The notes beneath the pieces were generated by a model. That model saw nothing but the letters and a program-made list of their open reading frames with translations. It did not search any database and was not told the origin of the DNA. From Blastocatellia bacterium (lineage in GTDB: Bacteria; Acidobacteriota; Blastocatellia; Pyrinomonadales; Pyrinomonadaceae): DNA of 64,000 bases. The DNA lies in NCBI GenBank assembly GCA_003168335.1, contig PMSM01000003.1, positions 124,001 to 188,000 on the forward strand, written 5' to 3'. Shown here in pieces: positions 41,544 to 51,500 of the stretch. Position numbers and translations under genes: made by a program. Every line of letters begins with the position of its first letter. The stretch's first letter is position 1.

Positions 41544-41571
41544 TTGACTTTGGCAAAGCAGATCGTATAAT
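41544..41571 (+). promoter_or_regulatory. Sigma70-like promoter TTGACT-N16-TATAAT
   Basis: Near-consensus -35 and -10; no CDS immediately downstream on this strand. Confidence 0.5.
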
Positions 41572-41577
41572 TCTGGT

Positions 41578-41680
41578 GGTGCTTCTTTGTCGGAAGCATT
41601 GTCGCATGATGGCTCGCATCGGTGGGGCGCGAGCCTATCACTGGTAGAGCGGCGCGATCGGGCGATCTCGCCGCTTTTGC
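41578..41680 (+). ncRNA. Candidate small RNA ending in intrinsic-terminator-like hairpin
   Basis: GCGGCGCGATCGGGCGATCTCGCCGC followed by TTTTGCTTTG (41649-41684), about 100 nt downstream of the promoter above. Confidence 0.3.
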
Positions 41681-41943
41681 TTTGCCTCAGTCTGGATCGC
41701 AGTAACGAATAATGCCGGTTTGGCTGGCCCGTTGCTCATACCGAAATCGGAATGGGCGGTAGGACGGGCTATCGCGCTCGACGATAAGCTGGCCGAAGCG
41801 CACGATGCGGTGGCAGCCAACAAACTCTTCTTCGATTGGGACTGGGGGTCGTCGCCAGATGCCGTTGCTGCTTTCTCAATCTGACCGTATTCCTCATCCG
41901 TCAATCGAAAGACGATGTTCTTAGTCCTCTTAGTGTCACTCAT
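41638..41943 (-). CDS. Ribbon-helix-helix / MobC-like protein, possibly degenerate
   Basis: KNIVFRLTDEEYGQIEKAATASGDDP resembles RHH/MobC N-termini; the rest is low complexity. Confidence 0.4.
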   Translation of the reverse strand: MSDTKRTKNIVFRLTDEEYGQIEKAATASGDDPQSQSKKSLLAATASCASASLSSSAIARPTAHSDFGMSNGPAKPALFVTAIQTEAKQKRRDRPIAPLYQ

Positions 41944-42253
41944 TTCGCCAGTCCCCTGATTGCAAAAAACACTCTGTGATGATTAGTTCGGCGCGTTAAC
42001 AGGCGTTAACATCGTGAACGCGATAGCCCCAAAAAGTTGGGGGTGTCGTGTCCCTAATTTTCAGGTGCGCAGCACCTACTGTGCCTTTTGACTTGTCCGA
42101 TTCAACCAGGCACCGTGCACAATTTAACTGTTGATATAGGGTAGTGGGGAATTGTGTGTTGGTAGCCCACCGGATTATATTATGTTAGCGCACAGACAGC
42201 GCAACAGAGATTCTCTATCACTTCCTTCAACTACAAAACGGGAGGTCTCCGAC

Positions 42254-42511
42254 ATGCTAGAAAAGGAGCAAGCAGAAGCACAGCAGGCCCTCGACGAGCT
42301 TTTCAGTGAACGCTTACTACCTTTCGAGCTGTCAGCAAGTGCTGTGGAGTCGATTGGCAGTGAAGAATACATAGTTCGCTTCTACGATAGCCGACTCCGT
42401 TCGGTCGATGTCTCCTGTCCCCAGGGCCAGAGCTTTAAGGATGCTCTCCGGGCTGCCGTTTTGGAAAGAGTGAAAAGATTGAGCGGCCCTTTGGGGGCCG
42501 GCGAGGATTAG
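42254..42511 (+). CDS. Small hypothetical protein
   Basis: Start ATG 42254 preceded by GGAGGT; acidic, MLEKEQAEAQQALDELFSERLLPFELS. Confidence 0.5.
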   Translation: MLEKEQAEAQQALDELFSERLLPFELSASAVESIGSEEYIVRFYDSRLRSVDVSCPQGQSFKDALRAAVLERVKRLSGPLGAGED

Positions 42512-42889
42512 AGCTTCCGTGAATGGGTAGTTGGCGCGCCTAATCAGATTCTTCGTGTACGGGAACCTCAGAGCCCAAAGGTTCAAGTTTAGAGACAAGA
42601 CAGACAGCCCGAAGGCCGTCGTGCTGGCCGCCTATGCGTCTCGCTGTCGCCCAGGCAGGACTGCCGTCTTGCGACTCGACGATTACCTTTTGGCCGTCAG
42701 GCAATCGCGCAAACTGGCCCGTTAGATCGTGTTCATGTTGCATGATCCGATCTTATCAGCGTCGTCGAGTAAAGATCTTTATCAAGGGATTCTGTGGCTG
42801 GGGCTATTTCCCGTGAAGATGGGCAAAGTCACAATGCAAGCAGCGCGGGTGATGTGAGCACCCGCGCTGCTTTTCACTTTGGTTTCGGC

Positions 42890-43198
42890 TTAGTAGTCCG
42901 AAGGCAGAAGAATCGTCGTTGCGCTTCTGTCTGCCTCGGTGATGATCCAAAGCCGTTGGCCCCGACTTGTTCGGTAATTGCTCAAGAGACGGAAGCCCTC
43001 GATTAGTGAAAGTTCGTTCTCGCGGACGTCGTCCTCTGAAAGCTCGCTGCCCCAATCACAGGAGATGTGACGGCGCAAGAATTCAATCGCCGTCTGTCCA
43101 GCGATTTGGAGCGCTTCCTCTGCTCCGGGCGTGATGAATATTTGACCTAAAGTAAAACGTGTGAGGCTGGTTGGAGTTGTGATAGAGTTTGCTGACAT
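42890..43198 (-). CDS. Plasmid/ICE-type small hypothetical protein
   Basis: FTLGQIFITPGAEEALQIAGQTAIEFLRRHISCDWGSELSEDDVRENE..LLSNYRTSRGQRLWIITEADRSATTILLPSDY, a pattern common next to ArdC genes. Confidence 0.75.
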   Translation of the reverse strand: MSANSITTPTSLTRFTLGQIFITPGAEEALQIAGQTAIEFLRRHISCDWGSELSEDDVRENELSLIEGFRLLSNYRTSRGQRLWIITEADRSATTILLPSDY

Positions 43199-43288
43199 CG
43201 ATGTTTCACCTTTCCGGGTTGAAAAGTTGGTGTGGTGGGTCAGGCGAGCGTGACGCGCTTACCTGACCCTTTTCCTCGTAGCTGGTTC

Positions 43289-44108
43289 TCAGTTCGCGTA
43301 TTCCTCTGCTTGCTCCTTGCTGGGTCGGCCTGCTCGCAGAATTTGGTCGGCGGCGCGGAAAATCTTCTGTGCACTCTTTTCGGGAATTGCCTCGGCGCTG
43401 CTACCGCTTCCCTCGGGCAACCAATTCTGTATGTAGCCACGCGCATAGTCCGCTCCTTCCAAGCCCAGCTTCACAACACAGCAACGCGACTGCTTCCGCT
43501 TCCACTTCGCGAAGGTTTCTTGGCGTCTGTTCTGTGTCGGTGAAACTGCCTTCGGACGTGTGTAGAAGCACGTGGGCCATTTCATGAAAGAGTGTCTTAT
43601 GCGGGAGTTGGGCCACAGGATTGATCGCGACCTGGCGGTCACGTGCGAAGCCCTGCACATTTCCGTCCGTCTTGTCGAACGGGATGCGCTCAATGCTTAC
43701 CGCCGCCAGCGCTTGTTCGGCGTCCCACTCTGGGATCGTCACTGGTCCAAGCTCGTCGCCTATCGTTTGACTAACGACGAACCATCGGGCTCTGTGAACA
43801 AAGCTCGTGAATGTGTGCTCGTCGTCTGAATCCTCATCCCGTCGCTTGCGGGTGATCGGCATGCAAAGCGTTAAGGCCCGTTCGCCGCGTTTGACGACTC
43901 GGCCTAACGTCTGCCACTTCGGAAACGTATTGATTGGCCCTGGCTGTATCCCGCGCAATTGGTATTGCACAAGCGCGAGGATTTGATTTCCTACGGAGTA
44001 ATTCCAGAAAGCACTGTACGCATCCATGATCAGGCCGGGCTTGTTGACGGCTTCCACGAGTAACGCTGACCATTTCGGAATGTCGGTTGTTTGCGTTTGC
44101 TTCTCCAT
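43289..44108 (-). pseudogene. ArdC-like antirestriction protein (ssDNA-binding + zincin), frameshifted near 43466
   Basis: Frame A 43401-44108: KPGLIMDAYSAFWNYSVGNQILALVQYQLRGI...TLFHEMAHVLLHT...EVEAEAVALLCCEA; frame B 43289 on: LGLEGADYARGYIQNWL...IPEKSAQKIFRAADQILRAGRP. Confidence 0.82.
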
Positions 44109-44603
44109 TTTCTTTTGCTCCTTTTCGGTCTTTTGTTTTGGTCTTAAAGAGAGTGTTTCCCCCTCGTAGTGACCGTTGGCTCCGATTGGGCGCTTGACCG
44201 CACACAGCACTGCCGAAACGGAGTGGAGGACTTGGAGCGAAGCGGAAAGTTGTGCGGGCGGGCTATCGAGGACAATGAGAACGCAGAGGGGGAAACTAAA
44301 TCAGACAGTCATCTCGGCTGGAATGGAATGAAATCGAATGGACGCCGATGCCTTATTGACTTAAGGGCGTGAGCGCGTCCGAACCATTACGGTAGCGAGG
44401 CTTTCATTCTTTAATTAAACCGATGGCAAGAAATTTATGTTGCGTAAGTGGCAGCAGATGCTGTCGCTTCGCTTGAAGAGGGAGTTCTCGGGCTGTCAGT
44501 TAGAAGGATCGGGTAGGGCTCTGACCCGACCAGCCTTTGCATGTGGCGTGATAGCGCTTTCTCGAATGGCGCGACGCATGTCCTGCCCAAGACGTTCGTC
44601 CGA

Positions 44604-46547
44604 TTATCGGATGTCCGTCCGGTTCCTCGTTTTTAGCGAGTTAACTTCTTCGAGCAGTCTGGCTACAGTCAATGAGACCTTCTCAATGTCTTCGGGCTTG
44701 CGCAGGAACTCGCCAACGCCGGCCCGCCATGCTTCTGTCTCGCAATCGTCTCCCGAAAGCATGATGATCGGAGTGCGCCGTCGCGTACCCATACCCCGCG
44801 CACGGCGTATTAATTCCAGTCCTCCGATGCCAGGTAAATCATTGTCAACAATTATTAGATCATAGCGAGCGTCGCTCTTAAGTTTTTTCATCGCGGTCGT
44901 TCCGCTCGCGCAGGAATCAACGTGCATTCCTTCAGTGCCCAGAGTCTCTTGGAGCAACTTCGCAACCATCTCATTGTCCTCAACGTGCAGAATGGAGATC
45001 TGAGACGCATCACGTTCAGGCACATCGCTCGACTTTCTTTTGGCGCTTCTAGCATCAGCGACGATACGCCGCCTCCGCTTGCGGACGACCGACCTTGTTT
45101 CGAGCAGGCTCTTATGACGGGTCTTGATTAGATAGATCAGACTCTGATGACTCATGCCAAGAAGGCGCGCCGCCTTTGTTACCGAGCCTCCGGCATCTTT
45201 GAGCGCGCGCTCGATCAGTGCTCTTTCGCTTTTCGTGATTTGCTCTTTCAAAGAGAAGCCTTCCCAAGAATGTCGTGGAGTTTCAGAATCTTGGTGTTGC
45301 TCTGACGCTACCAACGCATCAATCACCGTGAGGGCGCAGGAAATTAGGCGTCTGCTGCCTGATGGGTCTTGAGAGTTCTGCAACAAATGGGCCGCCGATT
45401 CATAGATCAACGCCAGTTCGTTGGCCGATGTTTGTCCGCCAAGTTCTTCGACAATGCTCAACCTAGCCCGGCCCGCACCTTCAAGATCGCCGCACCTCTC
45501 GGCAACTTCGATCGCGTGGTCTAGTGAGGATCGGGACCTACCATGCTTGCCGGTTCGCGCTAGGGCTGTTCCGTGCGTCGTTAGCGCCTCCACCAATAAG
45601 GAACACTCGTCACCCCTCCTGAGCGCTTTCACCGCACGGCGAGCGATTAGCTCCGCCTGTTCAGGATGTCCTTCCGCAAGCAACGTCCGAGCGCGTGTGT
45701 CATCGACTTGAGCCACATGACCACGGTCGCCCAGGCTAGCAAATAGCCCTCGTGCTCGATCCACGTGCTCATGAGCTTCGGTGAACCGACCGATTGTTGA
45801 AAACAGGAATCCAAGATTGTTTTCAACGAGCGCGCAATATCGAGTGTTGCCGGCTTGCTCAAAGTGAAAACTTGCGGCGGCATATTCGATCAACGCCTGG
45901 TCTAAACAATCCTCCCGCTTCTCTGCGGCAGCCAAGCTGCTTAAGACCGCGCCGAAACTATTATGAAAGGTCCCTTTTAGCGCATGGTCTGTACTCTTTT
46001 CCACGAGGGGCGCAGATCCTTCGTAAAATCGCAATGCCTCATTCCATCGTCCTGCCGTTACTTCCACCAAGCCAGCACGAATAAGAACGACCGCCTTCAG
46101 ATCGCTATCCTCGTTTTTCAAGCGGTCCAATGCACCAGCCAGATTGATTCGGGCTTCGTCAAATGCGCCTTCGCGCCAGTAACAGAGGGCTAAATCGGCC
46201 TGCGCCTCCGCTACTTGTTTAGATTGACCAAGCTCTTCAAATATCTCAATGCTCTGGGTGATGAGATTCTTCGCCGCCTCTTGGCTGCCGTCAGCCTGAT
46301 GCGCGCTACCTAGCCATCCGGCCAAAGCGCCAACTCGAAGTAAGACGTGAGCGGCTGTGGCCTGATCAAGACCCTCCACCAGCGGTTGTCCGTCACGTTG
46401 TGGCCAGAAGTCATGCAGTTCCTCGCACGCTGCTTCGTACTCACCGGCCTTCTCAAGCTGCTTAGCCAAGCGGCAGCAGAGTTGAGCGCGTTCGACTTGC
46501 GTGAGGCTCTCGCTCTCTTTAGCTGCTAGCCGAAACGCTAAGTTCAT
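44604..46547 (-). CDS. TPR repeat - Fis-type HTH - response-regulator receiver protein
   Basis: N-terminal TPR-like helices; ALIERALKDAGGSVTKAARLLGMSHQSLIYLIKTRH; C-terminal REC ILHVEDNEMVAKLLQETLG...LIIVDNDLPGIGGLEL...FLRKPED. Confidence 0.85.
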   Translation of the reverse strand: MNLAFRLAAKESESLTQVERAQLCCRLAKQLEKAGEYEAACEELHDFWPQRDGQPLVEGLDQATAAHVLLRVGALAGWLGSAHQADGSQEAAKNLITQSIEIFEELGQSKQVAEAQADLALCYWREGAFDEARINLAGALDRLKNEDSDLKAVVLIRAGLVEVTAGRWNEALRFYEGSAPLVEKSTDHALKGTFHNSFGAVLSSLAAAEKREDCLDQALIEYAAASFHFEQAGNTRYCALVENNLGFLFSTIGRFTEAHEHVDRARGLFASLGDRGHVAQVDDTRARTLLAEGHPEQAELIARRAVKALRRGDECSLLVEALTTHGTALARTGKHGRSRSSLDHAIEVAERCGDLEGAGRARLSIVEELGGQTSANELALIYESAAHLLQNSQDPSGSRRLISCALTVIDALVASEQHQDSETPRHSWEGFSLKEQITKSERALIERALKDAGGSVTKAARLLGMSHQSLIYLIKTRHKSLLETRSVVRKRRRRIVADARSAKRKSSDVPERDASQISILHVEDNEMVAKLLQETLGTEGMHVDSCASGTTAMKKLKSDARYDLIIVDNDLPGIGGLELIRRARGMGTRRRTPIIMLSGDDCETEAWRAGVGEFLRKPEDIEKVSLTVARLLEEVNSLKTRNRTDIR

Positions 46548-46701
46548 GTGAGGCTTGCCTTTCTGTATACTTGATAATAATTACGCCGGCAGGGAAACGG
46601 CGTTAGTTAGTCCATTGAAAGCGAATCGCCGCTTCTGAAGCCTGCTTCCTCTTGCTCGTTTCAAGAACCATGAAAACGAATCCATGACTTAAGGAGAAAA
46701 C

Positions 46702-46971
46702 ATGAACAATCTCAAAAGAGTAGGTGCTGCCGTCGTCTTAACATTGGCGCTCAGCCTGTCCACCTTTGCAGGTGAGCCCTCTGCGCCACCGTGCGCGGCA
46801 CCGGATCCTGGGATAATTCAATCACCGCCCTGTGCCGCTCAGACGATGGCACCCGATGACTCGGCAGCTCCGGCTCCAGTGGAAACGCTACCCGCTTCCG
46901 ACGCGGGAACGACGTTCCCAGTTGCCGACGCGGCTATAGGTCTCTTGCAAAGCGTGCTGTCGCTTTTCTAA
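46702..46971 (+). CDS. Small secreted Pro/Ala-rich peptide with repeated PPCAA motif
   Basis: RBS aaggag; signal peptide MNNLKRVGAAVVLTLALSLSTFAGE; PPCAAPDPGIIQSPPCAAQ. Confidence 0.65.
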   Translation: MNNLKRVGAAVVLTLALSLSTFAGEPSAPPCAAPDPGIIQSPPCAAQTMAPDDSAAPAPVETLPASDAGTTFPVADAAIGLLQSVLSLF

Positions 46972-47640
46972 CAGCAGCGTAATTCTCACAAATACTCGGT
47001 TGCCATTGAGAACGCTCATTGGCAACGCGTTATAAGTGTGCCTACTTTGAGAGTCCCCGGATTCGCCGGTGCCTGACGAGGAGGCTCTCAGAGTGGCGTA
47101 GCATAAACCGGAGTACATTTTCATGCAACTAAGTGCAGTTTTGTGACACCCAAGCAAGTGAACTGAAGGGTCTTAATTCACGTTGTCAAGGATTTTGTAA
47201 GAGCGAGTCGTTTGACAGCGTGAAGTATGATTCTAGTTCCTTTTGCCACTCATGTGAGTTAGCCCAAACTAGAAGGCAACACAAAACGGCTTGGTTCCAG
47301 AGGTTTTCACTACCCAGCCGCGCCGGTTAACTCGATTATATCGGTAACCAAAGGTTCTCGCAGTCATAGGAACTCATCCAATGAGTCGCCACGTGGCAGA
47401 GGTTGGGCAACAGATGGTTTCGGGGGGAGGTAGCGAGCGGGTCAACACAAGCGATGATGCACGCGGTTATGGGATGGCCGTGCGCCGAGATCAATCGCAT
47501 ACCCGCTCGCTATCGCAGGCGGTTTGGTCGCAAGAAACGATCGAACCTCGATTACGTGAGTCTCAGGCGTTAAGAGTCGCGTTCGCGGCTTGTTCGTCGC
47601 AATGAGTTGATCGCCAGGTTCTACAAGAAAGGACTGCATC

Positions 47641-48501
47641 ATGTCTAAGAAACAGGAAAGAGTTTTCTGGCCGTCTCTGGCGCTGATCGCTTTGGCCGTG
47701 GGGACAGTAGCCTTAGTAAAGGCCCGCACCAGAACAATCTCGAATCCCGCTGTAACTTCTGCGAAGCCTGGTGCGAAAAGCGAGGCGACTGCTTCATCGA
47801 TCCAAGCTGCGCAAACCAAGGGCGCGAAGACTAATGATGCTCGCCCGCGCAATCTTTCCCTGCAACCCGAAGCTTTCAATATGGGCCGCCGCCTGGGTGG
47901 GAGGTTTGCTCCTGGCAAGCGCGGGAAGTCAGTCCTGATTGGAACGCTAACAATTGGTTCAGAACGGCGAATTGTGCAAACGACTCGGACCCAGACTGAC
48001 GATGGAGAGGAGGTTGAGATCAAAACCTCCGGCTCTCCCGGTTCCCTTACCTGGGACAGCGGACAAGGTGCTCTTTCATCCAGCAGCCGCGCCACCGGAA
48101 GTGATCGCGATTTGATCGAGAGATTGGTTCTGGATAGCCCCGATCAGTTTGTGCTGGCGCAACTGCGTGGGGCGAGCTACTACACCGTGGCGCGGAATGT
48201 CAGACCGGCGGAGGCCGATGACAACTATGCCGGCCCGCTTTGGAACATCGTGCGTGTTGACGATCCGCAGCGCGACGACGAGAAAAAGCCGCAGAGTACC
48301 TGGCGCCTGTATTACGTCAATACCAGGACAGGCTTGATTGATCGCGTCGTTTCTCAACTGCGAGGCGAGACGATTGAGGCAGAGATTTCGGGTTGGACGA
48401 CGCTGAGCGGAGAAAACATGCCCAGCCAAATCACCTGGACCAGTAGGGGTCAGACCCTAATGACCTACGGACTCGCGAATTTCTCGTACGCAGAAAAGTA
48501 A
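47641..48501 (+). CDS. Secreted/lipoprotein-like hypothetical protein upstream of RHS
   Basis: N-terminal hydrophobic anchor; 14 nt upstream of the RHS start. Confidence 0.7.
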   Translation: MSKKQERVFWPSLALIALAVGTVALVKARTRTISNPAVTSAKPGAKSEATASSIQAAQTKGAKTNDARPRNLSLQPEAFNMGRRLGGRFAPGKRGKSVLIGTLTIGSERRIVQTTRTQTDDGEEVEIKTSGSPGSLTWDSGQGALSSSSRATGSDRDLIERLVLDSPDQFVLAQLRGASYYTVARNVRPAEADDNYAGPLWNIVRVDDPQRDDEKKPQSTWRLYYVNTRTGLIDRVVSQLRGETIEAEISGWTTLSGENMPSQITWTSRGQTLMTYGLANFSYAEK

Positions 48502-48514
48502 AAGGAGCCCGCTG

Positions 48515-51500
48515 ATGAATTCCTCAATCCATCTGGTTCTTCGCCGTGCTCTGATCCTGTCGGCATCGGCAGTCATATTGATCGCTCTCGGAACTATCGC
48601 CTTTGGCCAGCAAACCGCGGCGCGGCCCGATCGTGGTGTCAACCCGGGCGGTTCCTATTCAGTATCAGACATTGAGAACATTAACCTCCAGAACGGCAAC
48701 GTCCAGCTCTCAATTCCGCTGGCTTCGCTGCCGGCGATTGCCGGAGGCCGGCTCTCTTTCGGTCTGAGCGCCAACTACAACAGCAAGCTCTGGAACATTA
48801 CCCGCAGCGAACAAGTGGGCAGCGGCCTCCCTTATCAGACTTACGTTGTCGACACGCCACAGTTGAGCGATGTCGGCGGCTGGTCGTTTGGCGGCGCTTA
48901 CGCCATTTTTACTCGTGACGCTACAGAGGACTTCGCCTACGTTATTCCTCCGTCGCCCGATCCTTATGATGGCTATGCCGTGGCCGATTATCAGTTGTTG
49001 ACCCAATACAATTGGAAGAGGATGGTCCTGCGTACGCCGGACGGGGCCGAGCACGAGTTGCGGCCCAACGGCGGTAATTATTACGCATACAACTTTTCCG
49101 GTCATCCGCACCCTTACCTATGGGGCTACTACCGGGACACGCCCGATACGACGGGCACGCCCATGCGGTACAACTCCAGCGACGGTTCCTACCTCTCAGC
49201 GATCGTCAACCCTTACGGCCACGCCAGCGGCATCCAGTGGACGATCTTTCTGCCTGACGGCACTCAGATCATTAGCTACAGCAACGGCATCCAGCGCATC
49301 CGCGATAACAACGGCAATTCGATCAAGATCTTCAGTGACGCTAACGGCATGCACTATCAGGACGAGCAGACGGGCCGCGAGATCCGTTCCACTTACGACC
49401 CTCAGGGCGCGGGCGGCTACGGACAGACCCAGGTCTGGTACCCGACGGTGGGCGGCGGCTCGCAGCACATTGACATCAACTACGGCGAGACTATCGTCCA
49501 GGGCAAGATCTACGATGTGGAGGATTTTAACTATAATGTCACTAACGAATACGGCCAGCAGGGGATTCCGTGCAAACGGGTCCAGCAGTTACTGCCGCAG
49601 ACGGTGAGCGTGGTGCGCGAGATCGTCTTCCCGGCGACCGAGCCCAACACTCAGGGTAGACGCTTCACCTTCAGCTACAACTCTGACACGACGGAGACGG
49701 CGACCACGCAAGCTGTGCAGTGGAGTTGCGGTGCCCAATTCCAGAGCTACACGCGGACCGCCTCACATGGATTGGGCGCGCTCAGTCAGATGGTGACTCC
49801 CTCCGGGGCGGAAGTTGACTACACTTATACTCAGGGCGGCGTGCATGACTTTATCGGCAGCAACGGCTTACTCAACGCGGACTACATGGCGCGAGAGACG
49901 CTCACGGCCAAGGATCTGCACCACGACGGACTAATCGACACTTGGCATTACAATATCCCAAACGAAGCGAACTCCGGCGCTTCGTCGGTCACCAACCCCG
50001 ACGGCTCCACTGTCAGCCAGAGCTATTTTCCCATCGACCCGAACTTCGCACAGGTTGTCGGCACCGGCGTTGGGGCGCGGAACGGACTTGTCTTCTCCAG
50101 CAGCAACGGCGTTATCCAGACACTGCGGCACTGGGTCGCCGGCAGCCAGATGGCGACCGGGTCAACCGGCGTCACTACTGTCAATCCTCTGGTTGACGCT
50201 GAGTACACGGCGCTGGTCGGGACCACGCTGATGTCGGCCAAAACCTATCAGCACGACTACAACGGAAACGTGACGCAGGTGGCGGAGTATGACTGGTTTG
50301 ATTCGTCACAGGTGACGCTCGACTCAGCGGGAGTGCCAACGGCGCCGCCAGCCGGCGCAACGCCGCTGCGGGTGACAAACACGAGTTACTACAACCCGGC
50401 CCCGAACGCGAATTCGGCGAACGCTTACACTCTGCGAACGCTGGCGGCCGGGACGCCCTCGATCCTTAACGCCGTGCAACAGACGACGGCGGGACCGGGC
50501 ATCACACAACTCAGCTATGATGGGCAGTCATACGGAGTCGCGCCGACGGTCGGCAATCTTACGAGCCAGTCTACTTGGGATGATCTGGACAATAAGTGGA
50601 TTACCAGCGGCCAGACATATGGATTGTATGGAAACCTGGCTGCCATAACCGACGCGCGGGGAAAAGTCACGCAGTTTTACTATGACGATGCGACTCACGC
50701 TTTGCCGAACCGCGTGGTGGTCGATCCGCAAAACACCACGGGAACGCAGACCACCACCACCGCGTTCGATTACGACACGGGCCTGGTCACCAGCACCAGG
50801 GACGCCAATAATCAAACGTCGACAATCGATTACACGAATCAACTGCTCAGTTCAGTCGATCCGTTTGGGCGTCCGGGCGTGGTGATTAGTCCACTAGTAA
50901 ATGCGGGCAGCCCGAATCAACATCACCTCACCAAAACCTACTACGCGGACAGCTCGCGAACTGTGACCGTCGCCGCGGATTTGAACTCAGAGGGCGATGG
51001 ATTGCTAAAGAGCCAGGTGCTTTCCGACATGCTGGGCCGGACTATTGAGAGCCGCCAGTACGAGACTGCGAACACCTTCATCGCGGTCAGACAAACTTAC
51101 GATGCCGTGCATCGAACCCATCAGACCTCGAATCCGTTTCGTGCGGGTGAGACGGTGCTTTGGACTACGGCTGTTGCTGATGAACTAGGCCGCATTATCG
51201 CTGTCACGACGCCGGACAGCGCCCTAGTGTCCACTGCGTATTCTGCCAATACGGTCACGGTCACAGACCAGACCGGCAAGCAGCGCAAGAGTGTCAGCGA
51301 CGCGTTGGGAAGGTTGATCCAGGTTTATGAAGACCCGAACGGCTTGAACTATCTGACGAGCTACAACTATGACGTGTTCGGCAATCTACTTCATGTCTAT
51401 CAGGGCTCGCAGACCCGCACGTTCGCCTATGATTCGCTGTCGCGCTTGCGCACGGCTGCAAATCCCGAGAGCGGGACGCTTACCTACACCTACGACGACA

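Noticed and set aside
41600-41660. tRNA-like text (TATCACTGGTAGAGCGGCGCGATC)
   Set aside because: No acceptor or T-arm pairing partner found; better explained by the terminator-like hairpin.
47380-47640. Coding ORFs between 47.38 and 47.64 kb
   Set aside because: Sequence consists of repeat-like segments (GGTAGCGAGCGGGT..., ACCCGCTCGCTATCGC); ORFs in opposing frames show no domain.
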